A DNA stretch of 64,000 nucleotides from Lachnospiraceae bacterium (GCA_030537145.1 JAUNON010000003.1:1-64000); one strand, 5' to 3'; shown: positions 53,235 through 63,300, counted from the first letter of the stretch. The notes: generated by a model from the letters alone, not told the origin. Made by a program: numbers and translations.

Positions 53235-55190
53235 ATGCAGGACGGATTTCTCAAGGTGGCTGCGCTGACACCGAAAATAAAAGTGGCAGAATGTATTTAC
53301 AATACGGAAATCATCTGTGAGATGATGGAGGAGGCTTACGGGAAGGGAGCAAAAATTCTGGTATTTCCGGAGCTTTGCATCACCGGCTATACCTGTCAGG
53401 ATCTGTTCTGGCAGGAAAAACTGCTGACGGAGGCCAGAGAGGGACTGAAAAAGATCCTGGTAAGCAGCAGGGGGAAGAAGGCTCTGATTTTTGTGGGGCT
53501 CCCATGGGAGGTGGACGGAAAGCTTTACAATACGGCGGCTGTCTGCTCAGACGGAAGGCTGCTGGGATTGGTGCCGAAGCGTTATCTTCCCAATTACAAT
53601 GAATTTTATGAGGCAAGACATTTTTGTCCGGGTCAGGAGGCAGTGACATTCCTGGAGGTGGACGGCTGCCAGATTCCCTTCGGGATGAACCAGCTTTTTA
53701 CCTGCAGGCAAATGGAGGGACTGGCTGTGGCGGCGGAGCTGTGCGAGGATCTGTGGGTGCCCTGTCCCCCCAGCACCTATCATGCGATGGCAGGAGCCAA
53801 TGTAATCGTCAATCTTTCTGCCAGTGATGCGGGAACCGGGAAGAGCGCCTACCGCACCTCCCTGGTGAGCAGCCAGTCGGCAAGGCTGCTGTGCGGCTAT
53901 GTTTATGCCAGTGCGGGAGAGGGAGAATCTTCTCAGGATCTGGTTTTTTCCGGCCACAATCTGATTGCGGAAAACGGAACCGTGCTGGCCTCTTCCGGAA
54001 GGTTTACCACAGGCATTCTGTACGGAGAGCTGGATATCCGCAGGCTGCGGGCAGAACGCCGCCGCATGACCACCTTCGGCTGCGGAGGATTTGACCTGGA
54101 CCGGGCCGCCGCAGGGCATGGGATGGGCCGGGACGGAAAGGGCTATGTGCGCACGAACTTTGAATTGGAGCTTGAGGAGACGAAATTAACCCGCTATTTT
54201 GATCCAAGGCCCTTTGTGCCCTCCGGAAAGGCGGATCGGGACAAGCGCTGTGAGGAAATTCTGATGATTCAGGCCATGGGCTTAAAAAAACGCCTGGAAC
54301 ATATCAACTGCAAAAATATCGTAGTGGGTATCTCGGGCGGTCTGGATTCTACGCTGGCCCTGCTGGTGATGGTAAAGGCCTTCGACATGCTGGGGCTGCC
54401 CCATGAAAACATTACGGCGGTGACGATGCCCTGCTTTGGCACCACCAGCCGTACCTATAACAATGCCTGCCAGATGACCAGGACGCTGGGAGCTACTCTG
54501 CGGGAGGTGAATATTAAAGAAGCGGTAAACATTCATTTCAGGGATATCGGACATGACAGCAGTGTGCAGGATGTGACCTATGAAAACTGTCAGGCCAGAG
54601 AGCGGACCCAGATCCTGATGGATATTGCCAATCAGAAAAACGGCCTGGTGATCGGTACCGGAGATATGTCCGAATTGGCTCTGGGCTGGGCCACCTACAA
54701 TGGAGATCATATGTCCATGTATGCGGTAAACTGCTCCGTGCCTAAGACGCTGGTGCGTCATCTGGTGCGTTATTATGCGGATACCTGCGGCGACGAGGCT
54801 TTAAGCAGGGTGCTTCTGGATGTGCTGGATACTCCGGTCAGCCCGGAGCTGCTTCCGCCGAAGGACGGAGAGATCGCTCAGAAAACAGAGGATCTGGTGG
54901 GACCCTATGAGCTGCACGATTTCTTTTTGTATTATGTGCTGCGGTTCGGCTTTGCTCCCGCAAAGATCTACCGTATTGCGAAGCTGGCCTTCGCAGGAGT
55001 ATATACGGACGAGTTTATCCTGAAATGGTTGAAAACCTTCTACTGGCGGTTCTTCGCCCAGCAGTTCAAGCGCTCCTGTATTCCGGACGGGCCCAAGGTA
55101 GGTTCGGTGGCCTTATCACCCAGGGGAGACCTGCGGATGCCCAGCGATGCCTGTGTGCGGATCTGGAGAGAAGAGCTGGACCGGATGTAG
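53235..55190 (+). CDS. nadE: Glutamine-dependent NAD+ synthetase
   Basis: A 651-residue enzyme that amidates nicotinic acid adenine dinucleotide, the last step of NAD synthesis, using glutamine. The N-terminal nitrilase-like glutaminase has Glu46 (FPELC), Lys115 (VPKRYLPNYNEFYE) and Cys170 (AAELCEDLW). The synthetase domain has the P-loop SGGLDS (367-372) and GTGDMSELALGW. Both halves are intact, so ammonia need not be supplied. The start at 53235 follows GAAAGGAAAG; the upstream in-frame GTG/ATG codons from 53142 have no family match. It stands alone; a perfect palindrome follows 50 bases after the stop. Confidence 0.95.
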   Translation: MQDGFLKVAALTPKIKVAECIYNTEIICEMMEEAYGKGAKILVFPELCITGYTCQDLFWQEKLLTEAREGLKKILVSSRGKKALIFVGLPWEVDGKLYNTAAVCSDGRLLGLVPKRYLPNYNEFYEARHFCPGQEAVTFLEVDGCQIPFGMNQLFTCRQMEGLAVAAELCEDLWVPCPPSTYHAMAGANVIVNLSASDAGTGKSAYRTSLVSSQSARLLCGYVYASAGEGESSQDLVFSGHNLIAENGTVLASSGRFTTGILYGELDIRRLRAERRRMTTFGCGGFDLDRAAAGHGMGRDGKGYVRTNFELELEETKLTRYFDPRPFVPSGKADRDKRCEEILMIQAMGLKKRLEHINCKNIVVGISGGLDSTLALLVMVKAFDMLGLPHENITAVTMPCFGTTSRTYNNACQMTRTLGATLREVNIKEAVNIHFRDIGHDSSVQDVTYENCQARERTQILMDIANQKNGLVIGTGDMSELALGWATYNGDHMSMYAVNCSVPKTLVRHLVRYYADTCGDEALSRVLLDVLDTPVSPELLPPKDGEIAQKTEDLVGPYELHDFFLYYVLRFGFAPAKIYRIAKLAFAGVYTDEFILKWLKTFYWRFFAQQFKRSCIPDGPKVGSVALSPRGDLRMPSDACVRIWREELDRM

Positions 55191-55242
55191 CCTGTGGATT
55201 TATATTTTTGATGGTGCCTGCGTCAGCAGGCATGGGAGCTTA

Positions 55243-55273
55243 GTAACAGTTCAGCCCAGGGCTGAACTGTTAC
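55243..55273. repeat. Perfect 15-bp palindrome between nadE and rpmE
   Basis: GTAACAGTTCAGCCC (55243-55257) and GGGCTGAACTGTTAC (55259-55273) are exact inverted repeats around one base. No T-run follows on either side, so it is not a classic terminator. The same motif in degenerate form lies before clpP (12233). Cruciform, protein-binding site or RNA stem are all possible. Confidence 0.85.
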
Positions 55274-55303
55274 GTCGATTTATGAAAAAGCTTGGTATTC
55301 CCC

Positions 55304-55332
55304 TTGCATTTTCGGATAGGGTATGCTATAAT
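55304..55332 (+). promoter_or_regulatory. Sigma-A promoter of rpmE
   Basis: TTGCAT (55304-55309) and a perfect TATAAT (55327-55332), 17 bases apart. The start near 55339 gives a 155-base leader before the rpmE start. Confidence 0.85.
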
Positions 55333-55338
55333 TCATTC

Positions 55339-55484
55339 GCTGTTTATGGATGTACGCAGATTAGACAGCCTAACTGCAGGGACTTGCAGGGGTAGTCCGG
55401 GGTAGCTTACTGCGGCAGTATCAGAGCAGTATTGGCCGGAAATGGACGGCATGGCCGTAAGCAGTTCACATAAAATAAGAAGAG
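55339..55484 (+). promoter_or_regulatory. Long rpmE leader, possible L31 autoregulatory RNA
   Basis: The transcript before rpmE has about 155 bases with several short pairings (for example CTGCAGGGACTTGCAG near 55374) and no open frame of note. L31 leader RNAs bind the ribosomal protein in other Firmicutes. I could not match a known consensus, so this is a suggestion from length and position. Confidence 0.35.
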
Positions 55485-55493
55485 GTGAAAAAA

Positions 55494-55700
55494 ATGAAGA
55501 AAGGTATCCATCCAAATTATTATCAGACAACCGTTACCTGTAACTGCGGAAATACATTCGTGACAGGTTCTACCAAAAAGGAGATCCATGTAGAGGTTTG
55601 CTCCAAGTGTCATTCCTTCTATACCGGTCAGCAGAAAACAGCGGCTGCCCGCGGACGTATTGATAAGTTCAATAAAAAATACGGCATCGAAGCAAAATAA
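55494..55700 (+). CDS. rpmE: 50S ribosomal protein L31, zinc type
   Basis: A 68-residue L31 with the zinc ribbon intact (Cys16, Cys18, Cys36, Cys39), so it is the C+ form, which dominates when zinc is plentiful. Family markers KKGIHPNY and YTGQQK are clear. It is part of the 50S subunit. The start is ATG 55494 with AGAGGTG upstream; GTG 55485 overlaps the ribosome binding site. A strong terminator follows. No zinc-free paralogue is visible in the window. Confidence 0.96.
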   Translation: MKKGIHPNYYQTTVTCNCGNTFVTGSTKKEIHVEVCSKCHSFYTGQQKTAAARGRIDKFNKKYGIEAK

Positions 55701-55716
55701 TAGTATGGGAAAGATA

Positions 55717-55749
55717 AGGTTGAGGTTGCGAAATCTCAACCTGTTTTTA
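55717..55749 (+). terminator. Terminator of rpmE
   Basis: AGGTTGAG (55717-55724) and CTCAACCT (55735-55742) form a perfect 8-bp stem with a ten-base loop, followed by GTTTTTAA. It sits 17 bases after the rpmE stop. Confidence 0.85.
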
Positions 55750-55829
55750 AATACAAGAAGTATCAGCGCCTGGCAAAATGCAGTATAGGCCAGGATGCCG
55801 CTTGGCGGCAGAACGGAGATCGATAAGAG

Positions 55830-56939
55830 ATGAAATATTCGAATATAGGCGGACAGGCCGTTATGGAAGGCGTTATGATGCGCAACGGCGAGAACTATGC
55901 GGTGGCTGTCCGGACGGCAGACCATGAGATCATTGTAAAAAAAGAGGAATATCACAGCTTTGTTAAAAATAAGAAAATACTGTCGCTCCCAATCGTGCGG
56001 GGCGTGTTTAACTTTGTAGATTCTCTGGTGCTGGGGATGAAAACACTGATGTATTCCGCAGATTTTTTTGCGGAGGAAACAGAGGAAGAGCTGGAGGAGC
56101 GCCTGGCGCAGGAACAGAAAAAGGCGGAAAAGAAGGCGGAGAAGCTGCGCCGGCAGGGAAAGGCCCTGGAGGCTGAGACACTGCTGAAGAAAAGGGCGGA
56201 GGAAGCGGCCGGAGAACGGGAGCGTCTGGTGAAGCGGGGCGCTGCTGAGACGGCGCCGGAGGAAAAGAAAGAGGATAACGGAGTCCTGATGGGCTTTACA
56301 GTGGTCTTTTCCATTGTTATTTCCGTGGGCTTATTTATGCTTTTGCCCTATTTCCTGTCCCGGGGGCTGCATTACGTTACAAGCTCAGAAACTTTGATTT
56401 CGATTGCGGAGGCCGTGCTGCGCATGGCGATTTTCCTGGGCTATATCCTGCTGATCTCCCGGATGAAGGAGATTCAGAGAACCTTTATGTACCATGGGGC
56501 AGAGCACAAATGCATCAACTGCATTGAACACGGCCTGGAGCTGAACGTGGAGAATGTGCGGAAAAGCTCCAAGGAGCATAAGCGCTGCGGAACCAGCTTC
56601 CTGCTGATCGTTATGGTCGTCAGCGTGATTTTCTTCCTGTTTATCCGTGTCAGCTCACCCGTCTGGCGGATCGTGATCCGGCTGCTTCTGATTCCGGTGA
56701 TTGCCGGAGTATCCTATGAGTTTATCCGTCTTGCAGGGCGGTACGATAATAAACTGGTGAATATCCTGAGCAAGCCGGGGCTTTGCCTGCAGGGGCTGAC
56801 CACGAAGGAGCCGGACGACTCTATGATCGAGGTGGGGATCGCTTCGGTGGAGGCGGTGTTTGACTGGAAAAAATATCTGAATGAAAATTTTGGCGCCCAC
56901 TATGACCTGGATTCTGATCCGGAGGAAGTGCAGCCATGA
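55830..56939 (+). CDS. DUF1385 membrane protein
   Basis: A 369-residue protein of the DUF1385 family, recognised by GGQAVMEGVMMR near the start and the central YHGAEHKCINCIEHG, where His and Cys residues could bind metal. A charged, coiled-coil-like stretch (residues 80-140, rich in Glu and Lys) precedes two or three membrane helices and a helix pair later on. Function unknown. In Firmicutes it commonly lies next to prmC and prfA. Its last four bases overlap prmC (ATGA), so they are likely coupled. Confidence 0.88.
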   Translation: MKYSNIGGQAVMEGVMMRNGENYAVAVRTADHEIIVKKEEYHSFVKNKKILSLPIVRGVFNFVDSLVLGMKTLMYSADFFAEETEEELEERLAQEQKKAEKKAEKLRRQGKALEAETLLKKRAEEAAGERERLVKRGAAETAPEEKKEDNGVLMGFTVVFSIVISVGLFMLLPYFLSRGLHYVTSSETLISIAEAVLRMAIFLGYILLISRMKEIQRTFMYHGAEHKCINCIEHGLELNVENVRKSSKEHKRCGTSFLLIVMVVSVIFFLFIRVSSPVWRIVIRLLLIPVIAGVSYEFIRLAGRYDNKLVNILSKPGLCLQGLTTKEPDDSMIEVGIASVEAVFDWKKYLNENFGAHYDLDSDPEEVQP

Positions 56940-57766
56940 CATACCGGGAGGCGCTGGAAAGAGCCGGGGCCTATCTGGAGGAATGCCGGATTGCCGATGC
57001 CCGGACGGATGCCTGGTACTTGATGGAGTATTGCTGCCATATGAGCCGGACTCAGTATCTGATGAAGCTGCGGGAACCTGTGCCGGAGGAGGAATATGCC
57101 CGGTATCAGGAGCTGCTGCAGCAAAGAGGCACCCATGTTCCGCTGCAGCATATTACCGGAGAGCAGGAGTTTATGGGGCTGAGCTTCCGGGTGAATGATC
57201 AGGTGCTGATTCCCAGACAGGATACGGAGATCCTGGTGGAGCAGGCCCTGCAGCAGGCGAAGGCCGGAATGCGGGTGCTGGATCTGTGTACCGGTTCCGG
57301 TTGTATTATCATCAGCCTGCTGAAGCTGTGCCCGGGGCTGCTGGGAACGGCCTCCGATATTTCGCCGGAAGCGCTGCAGACCGCCGGGGAGAATGCCCGC
57401 AGGCTGGGAGTAGAGACGGTTTTTATCGAAAGCGACCTGTTTGAGCGAATCAGCGGCAGCTTCGATCTGATCGTATCCAATCCGCCTTATATTCCTACGG
57501 GGGTGATTGACTCCCTGATGGCGGAGGTGCGGCTTTTTGAGCCCAGGACGGCTCTGGACGGCCGAGAGGATGGGCTGTACTTTTACCGGAGGATCATAGC
57601 GGAAAGCGGCCCGTATCTGAAAACGGGAGGCTGGCTGATGTTTGAGATCGGCAGTGACCAGGGAGAGGCCGTTTCCGGCCTGATGCGCCGGGGAGCGTTT
57701 CGCTGCGTCCGCGTGGTTCGGGATCTGTCCGGTCTGGATCGGGTGGTCATCGGCTGCCGGTGTTAA
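56936..57766 (+). CDS. prmC: Peptide chain release factor N5-glutamine methyltransferase
   Basis: A 276-residue SAM-dependent enzyme that methylates the Gln of the GGQ motif in release factors. The SAM motif VLDLCTGSGCI is complete, and the catalytic NPPYIPTG begins at Asn182. The N-terminal helical domain (YREALERAGAYLEE) recognises the release factor. The substrate prfA lies 160 bases downstream. The start overlaps the DUF1385 stop. It is cytosolic and intact. Confidence 0.95.
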   Translation: MTYREALERAGAYLEECRIADARTDAWYLMEYCCHMSRTQYLMKLREPVPEEEYARYQELLQQRGTHVPLQHITGEQEFMGLSFRVNDQVLIPRQDTEILVEQALQQAKAGMRVLDLCTGSGCIIISLLKLCPGLLGTASDISPEALQTAGENARRLGVETVFIESDLFERISGSFDLIVSNPPYIPTGVIDSLMAEVRLFEPRTALDGREDGLYFYRRIIAESGPYLKTGGWLMFEIGSDQGEAVSGLMRRGAFRCVRVVRDLSGLDRVVIGCRC

Positions 57767-57926
57767 GGAACGCAGCGCTGCGGGAAGGAAAAATGCGGCT
57801 GAAAAGACAGCGCAGATGGACCCGGAGCGGTGAAACGGAAAAATGAGAAGAACGAAAGAACAGATTGCAGAATAACGGGCGAAGGAACGGCCGGACGATA
57901 GAGAAAAGGAAGCAAGGAGGAGCAAC

Positions 57927-59006
57927 ATGTTTGATAAGCTGGAGGATTTGCTGATTCATCTGGAAGAGATTCTGAATATGCTGAATGAGCCGTCGGTGAT
58001 CAATGACCCGCCCCGGTTTCAGAAGCTGATGAAGGAGCAGAGTGATCTGCAGCCCATCGCAGATACTTACCGGGAATATAAAAAGTGCCAGGAGACGATC
58101 GAGGACAGTCTTTCCATGCTGGAGGGAGAGTCTGACGAGGAAATGCGGGAGATGCTGAAGGAAGAGCTGAGCGAGGCCAGAAAGCAGGTGGGAGAGCTGG
58201 AGCAGAAGCTGAAGGTGCTGCTGCTTCCCAAGGATCCCAATGATGATAAGAACGTAATCGTGGAAATCCGTGCAGGCGCAGGCGGAGATGAGGCTGCGCT
58301 GTTTGCTGCGGAGATCTACCGGATGTATGTGAAGTTTGCCGAGAAGAACCGCTGGAAGGTGGAGGTTATGAACGTGGACGAGATCGGCATCGGCGGTATG
58401 AAGGAGGTCAATTTCATGATCTCCGGACAGGGGGCATATTCTAAATTAAAATACGAGAGCGGAGTGCACCGGGTGCAGCGTGTGCCGGAAACGGAATCCG
58501 GCGGCAGGATCCATACGTCCACCTGTACGGTGGCGGTGATGCCGGAGGTGGAGGATGTGGATGTGGTGATCGATGAAAAGGATATCCGCATCGATGTGAT
58601 GAGAGCCTCCGGAAACGGCGGCCAGTGCGTCAATACCACGGATTCGGCGGTGCGCCTGACCCATTATCCCACGGGAATCGTGGTATACAGCCAGACAGAA
58701 AAATCGCAGCTTCAGAATAAGGCCAAGGCGTTTGCGCTGCTGCGTGCCAAGCTGTATGATATTGAGCAGCAGAAAGCCCATGATGCGGAGGCGGAGCTGA
58801 GAAGAAGCCAGATCGGTACGGGAGACCGTTCTGAAAAGATCCGTACCTACAATTTCCCCCAGGGACGGGTGACAGACCACCGCATCAATCTGACGCTGTA
58901 TAAGCTGGATAAGATCCTGGACGGAGACATACAGGAAATTATTGATGCCTGCATTGCGGCTGACCAGGCTGCAAAGCTGGCGAAAATGAATGAAAACGAA
59001 GCATAG
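57927..59006 (+). CDS. prfA: Peptide chain release factor 1
   Basis: A 359-residue class I release factor recognising UAA and UAG. The peptidyl-hydrolysis motif GGQ is at residues 231-233 (GNGGQCVN) and the codon-recognition PxT-type stretch lies near [15 protein letters not shown]. The N-terminal helical domain and the domain III linker have normal length. It is methylated by PrmC encoded just upstream. The start follows AAGGAGGAGCAAC. The next gene begins 31 bases later. Confidence 0.97.
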   Translation: MFDKLEDLLIHLEEILNMLNEPSVINDPPRFQKLMKEQSDLQPIADTYREYKKCQETIEDSLSMLEGESDEEMREMLKEELSEARKQVGELEQKLKVLLLPKDPNDDKNVIVEIRAGAGGDEAALFAAEIYRMYVKFAEKNRWKVEVMNVDEIGIGGMKEVNFMISGQGAYSKLKYESGVHRVQRVPETESGGRIHTSTCTVAVMPEVEDVDVVIDEKDIRIDVMRASGNGGQCVNTTDSAVRLTHYPTGIVVYSQTEKSQLQNKAKAFALLRAKLYDIEQQKAHDAEAELRRSQIGTGDRSEKIRTYNFPQGRVTDHRINLTLYKLDKILDGDIQEIIDACIAADQAAKLAKMNENEA

Positions 59007-59037
59007 CTATGGGCGGGAATACCCAAAAGGAGTAAGA

Positions 59038-60384
59038 ATGGGAAAATATTTTGGAACAGACGGCTTCCGGGGAGAAGCCAATGTAGAATTGACAGTAGAA
59101 CATGCTTTTCAGGTGGGACGCTTCCTGGGCTGGTATTACGGACAGGAGCACAAGGCGAGAATTGTGATCGGAAAGGATACGAGACGCTCCAGCTATATGT
59201 TTGAATATGCGCTGTCGGCAGGGCTGACTGCATCCGGGGCCGATGCCTATCTGCTGCATGTGACCACCACGCCCAGCGTGGCTTATGTAGTGCGTCTGGA
59301 TGAATTTGACTGCGGGATTATGATCTCCGCCAGCCACAATCCCTATTATGATAATGGCATTAAAATCATCAGCGGCACCGGACAGAAGATCGATGCTTCC
59401 ATTGAGGCCCAGATTGAGGATTATATTGATGGAAAGCTGGGAGAGCTTCCGCTGGCCCGCCGGGACCATATCGGAAGGACCACGGATTACGTGGCAGGAA
59501 GAAACCGCTATATCGGCTATCTGATTTCCCTGGCTACCCGGTCCTTCAAAAATTACCGGATCGGCCTGGACTGCTCCAACGGCAGCTCCTCTGCCATTGC
59601 AAAGAGCGTGTTTGATGCGCTGGGAGCCAAGACCTACGTCATCAATAATGAACCGGACGGCACCAATATTAACCGGGACTGCGGGTCCACCCATATCGAG
59701 GAGCTGCAGCGCTTTGTAAAGGACCGCAATCTGGACGTGGGCTTTGCCTATGACGGGGATGCGGACCGCTGCATCGCCGTGGATGAAAACGGAAACGTGG
59801 TAAACGGGGACCTGATCCTGTATATCTGCGGAAAGTATTTAAAGGATGAGGGCAAGCTGTCCAATAATACCATCGTCACCACGGTGATGTCCAATCTGGG
59901 GCTTTATAAGGCGTTGGATAAGATTGGTATTCAGTATGAAAAGACAGCGGTAGGAGATAAATATGTGTATGAAAATATGCTTGCCAACGGAAATTGCCTG
60001 GGCGGCGAGCAGTCGGGACACATTATTTTCAGCAAGCATGCTACCACGGGAGACGGAATCCTGACCTCTCTGATGGTTATGGAAACCATGATCAGCAGCA
60101 AGCGCAGCCTGGGAAGCCTTGCCTCCGAGGTAAAGATCTATCCCCAGCTTTTGAAGAATGTGAAGGTGGCGGATAAGAAGGCGGCCAGAGAGAATCCGGC
60201 GGTGGTGGATGCCATCGAAAAGGCGGCCCAGGAGTTGGGTGAGGATGGCCGGATTCTGGTGCGTGAGAGCGGTACGGAGCCTTTGATCCGTGTTATGGTG
60301 GAGGCGGAGAGCGATGAGCTGTGCGCAAAATATGTGTACGATGTGATCGCAGTTATGAAACGGCAGAATTTGATCGTGGAGTAA
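59038..60384 (+). CDS. glmM: Phosphoglucosamine mutase
   Basis: A 448-residue hexose phosphate mutase converting GlcN-6-P to GlcN-1-P for peptidoglycan. The phosphoserine loop SASHNP has Ser99 as the active serine, Mg-binding DGDADR is present, and the C-terminal phosphate site ESGTEPLIRV is complete. The N-terminal YFGTDGFRGEAN matches GlmM rather than phosphomannomutases. The start at 59038 follows AAAGGAGTAA; upstream in-frame codons from 58990 overlap prfA. It is probably co-transcribed with prfA. Confidence 0.93.
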   Translation: MGKYFGTDGFRGEANVELTVEHAFQVGRFLGWYYGQEHKARIVIGKDTRRSSYMFEYALSAGLTASGADAYLLHVTTTPSVAYVVRLDEFDCGIMISASHNPYYDNGIKIISGTGQKIDASIEAQIEDYIDGKLGELPLARRDHIGRTTDYVAGRNRYIGYLISLATRSFKNYRIGLDCSNGSSSAIAKSVFDALGAKTYVINNEPDGTNINRDCGSTHIEELQRFVKDRNLDVGFAYDGDADRCIAVDENGNVVNGDLILYICGKYLKDEGKLSNNTIVTTVMSNLGLYKALDKIGIQYEKTAVGDKYVYENMLANGNCLGGEQSGHIIFSKHATTGDGILTSLMVMETMISSKRSLGSLASEVKIYPQLLKNVKVADKKAARENPAVVDAIEKAAQELGEDGRILVRESGTEPLIRVMVEAESDELCAKYVYDVIAVMKRQNLIVE

Positions 60385-60474
60385 CCGGCGGACCTGCCGC
60401 CAGGTATTGCAAAAGAGGGACGATTCAGGAGCTGTGGTCTGTGAGCGTATGGAACAGACACGGAGAATAATAAA

Positions 60475-62205
60475 ATGAGACATAAGTGGAAAAAACTAAT
60501 TTCATACTATAGACCATACAAAGGTTTGTTCTTTCTGGATCTGCTTTTTGCAGTCACGGGGGCCGGCATTTCGCTGGCGATCCCCCTGATTGTACGGTAT
60601 ATCACCAATGTGGTGGTGTATCTTCCGGGGGATGAACCTTTCCGTATGATTCTGAAGCTTGGGATTCTGATGAGCGTTATGGCGCTGGTGGAGTGGTTCT
60701 GCAATTATTTTATCACCTATTTCGGCCATATGATGGGAACAAGGATCGAGCATGATATGCGCAATGACGTATTTTCCCATTATCAGAAGCTTTCGTTTCA
60801 TTTCTTTGACAATCAGAAAGTGGGGCAGCTTTTGTCCCGCATTACCACGGATCTGTTTGATATCAGTGAGCTGCTGCACCATGGGCCGGAGGACCTGGTG
60901 CTTTCTCTCATTAAGATCATCGGCTCCTTTGTGATCCTGTTTCAGGTGAACAGGGCTCTGACACTGATTACCTTCGCCTTTGTGCCGGTAATGCTGATCT
61001 ACGGACTTTTCTTTAATACCAGGCTGAAAACGGCTTACAAAGGCAATAAAGCCAGGATCGCCGACGTGAATACCCAGATTGAGGATAGCTTAAGCGGCAT
61101 CCGCGTGGTAAAATCCTTCGGAAACGAAGAACTGGAAATGGAAAAATTCCGGGAAGGAAACGGCCGTTTTGTGGAGAGCCGGAGACGGAGCTACTGGTAT
61201 ATGGCCTGGTTTCATTCCGTATTGAATGCGCTGACCACCCTGGTAACGGTGGTGACACTGGTAGCAGGCGCTTATTTCATTACTATGGGAAGAGCGACGG
61301 TGGCGGATCTGGTCACGTATCTTCTTTACATCAGCAATTTCACGGAGCCGGTCAAGAAGCTGACCAACTTTATGGAACAGTTTCAGAACGGCTGGAGCGG
61401 CTATGAACGTTTCCTGGAGATTCTGGATGTAGAGCCGGACATTGTGGATGCGCCGGATGCGGCGGAGCTGAAGCATGTAAAGGGTGAGGTGAGGTTTGAA
61501 CAGGTGTCCTTCCGCTATGAAGAAGGACTGGAACAGGTGCTTAGTCATATTGATCTGACGGTGAAGCCGGGAGAGTATCTGGCTATTGTGGGTAATTCCG
61601 GAGGCGGAAAGACGACACTGTGCAGCCTGATTCCCAGATTTTACGATGTAGAATCCGGCCGCATCCTGATTGACGGAATGGATATCCGGAAAATCCGGTT
61701 AAGAAGCCTGCGCAGCCAGATCGGCATTGTGCAGCAGGACGTATATCTGTTTATGGAAAATGTAATGGAAAATATCCGTTACGGCAGGCCCGATGCCACG
61801 GATGAGGAAGTGATAGAAGCGGCAAAGAGGGCCAACGCCCATACCTTTATTATGCAGCTTCCGCAGGGTTATCAGACCGATATCGGCCAGAGGGGCGTGA
61901 AGCTGTCCGGCGGACAGAAGCAGAGGATTTCCATTGCCCGGGTATTCTTAAAGAATCCTGCTATTTTGATTTTTGATGAGGCCACGTCGGCCCTGGACAA
62001 TGAAAGTGAAAAAATCGTACAGCAGTCTATGGAGGCTTTGGCAAGGGGCCGGACGACCTTCGTGATCGCCCACAGGCTTTCCACTATACAGAATGCGCAG
62101 CGCATTCTGGTGCTGACCGAGAAGGGGATCCAGGAGGAAGGGACTCATCAGGAGCTTCTGGCGAAAAACGGCGCATACGCCCGATTGTATGATACGCATC
62201 AGTAA
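60475..62205 (+). CDS. ABC exporter, fused membrane and ATP-binding domains
   Basis: A 576-residue half-transporter of the type IV ABC exporter class. Six helices occupy residues 15-305, with FFDNQKVGQLLSRITTD as the family coupling region; the ATPase domain has Walker A GNSGGGKTT, signature LSGGQKQRISIARVF and Walker B ILIFDEATSALD. It would act as a homodimer exporting a lipid, peptide or drug; the substrate is unknown. It stands alone, 90 bases after glmM with GGAGAATAATAAA upstream of the start. Confidence 0.92.
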   Translation: MRHKWKKLISYYRPYKGLFFLDLLFAVTGAGISLAIPLIVRYITNVVVYLPGDEPFRMILKLGILMSVMALVEWFCNYFITYFGHMMGTRIEHDMRNDVFSHYQKLSFHFFDNQKVGQLLSRITTDLFDISELLHHGPEDLVLSLIKIIGSFVILFQVNRALTLITFAFVPVMLIYGLFFNTRLKTAYKGNKARIADVNTQIEDSLSGIRVVKSFGNEELEMEKFREGNGRFVESRRRSYWYMAWFHSVLNALTTLVTVVTLVAGAYFITMGRATVADLVTYLLYISNFTEPVKKLTNFMEQFQNGWSGYERFLEILDVEPDIVDAPDAAELKHVKGEVRFEQVSFRYEEGLEQVLSHIDLTVKPGEYLAIVGNSGGGKTTLCSLIPRFYDVESGRILIDGMDIRKIRLRSLRSQIGIVQQDVYLFMENVMENIRYGRPDATDEEVIEAAKRANAHTFIMQLPQGYQTDIGQRGVKLSGGQKQRISIARVFLKNPAILIFDEATSALDNESEKIVQQSMEALARGRTTFVIAHRLSTIQNAQRILVLTEKGIQEEGTHQELLAKNGAYARLYDTHQ

Positions 62206-62348
62206 AGCTGATTGGGAATGGATTTCATATGTAATTGCGGAGAGACGGAACAATTACAGGATGTTATAGAAGTGGGGAAGTATACAATGCGGAGCGGCCA
62301 GCCTTCTGACAGGGGGCGGCGAAGCAGACGAAAAGTTTAGGAGGAATT

Positions 62349-63245
62349 ATGCAGTTAGAATTCAGAAAGCCGCTTCTGGAGGATAAGCCGCTGATCGACG
62401 GTTACTACCGTATGGCAAATTCCAGGAGCTGTGAAGATACTTTCGCAAATTTATATCTCTGGAACCGGATGTATCCTACGGAATTTGCGGTGGCAGACGG
62501 GATGATGATTTTGAAATCGGCGGGAGATCCATTCATGTTCCGCTTTCCGAAGGGCTCCCATGAGCACCTGAAGGAGGTGCTGGAACAGATGATGGAATAC
62601 GCAGAAGCCCATGGCTGCCCCTTCAAAATGGCGGTAGTGACGCCTCAGCAGTTTGCCCTGCTGGAGGAGCAGTTTCCGGGGAAATTTCAGATCGAATACT
62701 CCCGTGATGATGCGGATTACGTTTACGAGCAGGAAAAGCTTGCAAACTTGTCCGGAAAAAAGTATCATGGAAAGAAAAACCATGTAAATAAGTTCATGCG
62801 TACCTATGAGGACTGGAAGTATGAGCCCATAACCGATGAAAATGTGGAGGACTGTTTCCAGATGGCACTGGAATGGAGACAGCTAAACGGCTGTGAGGAG
62901 GGCGGAGAGGAAAAGCTGGCGGAAATCTGCGTGGCGCTGAATTCCCTGCGTCTGATGAAGGAGCTGGAGCTGTCCGGAGGCTGCCTGCGGGTTCATGGAA
63001 GGGTGGTGGCCTTTACCATTGGAGAACCTTTATGCGATGACACCTTTGTGGTGCATATTGAAAAGGCGCTTACGGATGTGGAGGGAGCCTATACCATGAT
63101 TAATCAGCAGTTTGTGCAGCATGTCATGAACGGGTTTACCTATGTGAACCGGGAAGAGGATACCGGGGACGAGGGCCTGAGACAGGCAAAGCTTTCCTAC
63201 CGGCCGGTGTTTCTTGTGGAGAAAGGCATCGTAACACTGCGTTAG
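62349..63245 (+). CDS. DUF2156 (phosphatidylglycerol lysyltransferase-like C-terminal) protein
   Basis: A 298-residue cytosolic protein of the DUF2156 group, a GNAT-like double acyltransferase fold related to the C-terminal catalytic half of MprF. Motifs are the N-terminal LEFRKPLLEDKPLIDGYY, SGKKYHGKKNHVNKFMR in the middle, and YVNREEDTGDEGLRQAKLSY near the end. No membrane domain is attached, so it is not a full lysyl-PG synthase; some relatives are small-molecule acyltransferases. Substrate unknown. The start follows GGAGGAATT. It lies just before the aminotransferase at 63301, 55 bases away. Confidence 0.85.
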   Translation: MQLEFRKPLLEDKPLIDGYYRMANSRSCEDTFANLYLWNRMYPTEFAVADGMMILKSAGDPFMFRFPKGSHEHLKEVLEQMMEYAEAHGCPFKMAVVTPQQFALLEEQFPGKFQIEYSRDDADYVYEQEKLANLSGKKYHGKKNHVNKFMRTYEDWKYEPITDENVEDCFQMALEWRQLNGCEEGGEEKLAEICVALNSLRLMKELELSGGCLRVHGRVVAFTIGEPLCDDTFVVHIEKALTDVEGAYTMINQQFVQHVMNGFTYVNREEDTGDEGLRQAKLSYRPVFLVEKGIVTLR

Positions 63246-63300
63246 CCTGCCGGAGCAAGACGTTTGGCGCGGCAGACAGAGAGTACAAGGAGGATGGAAA

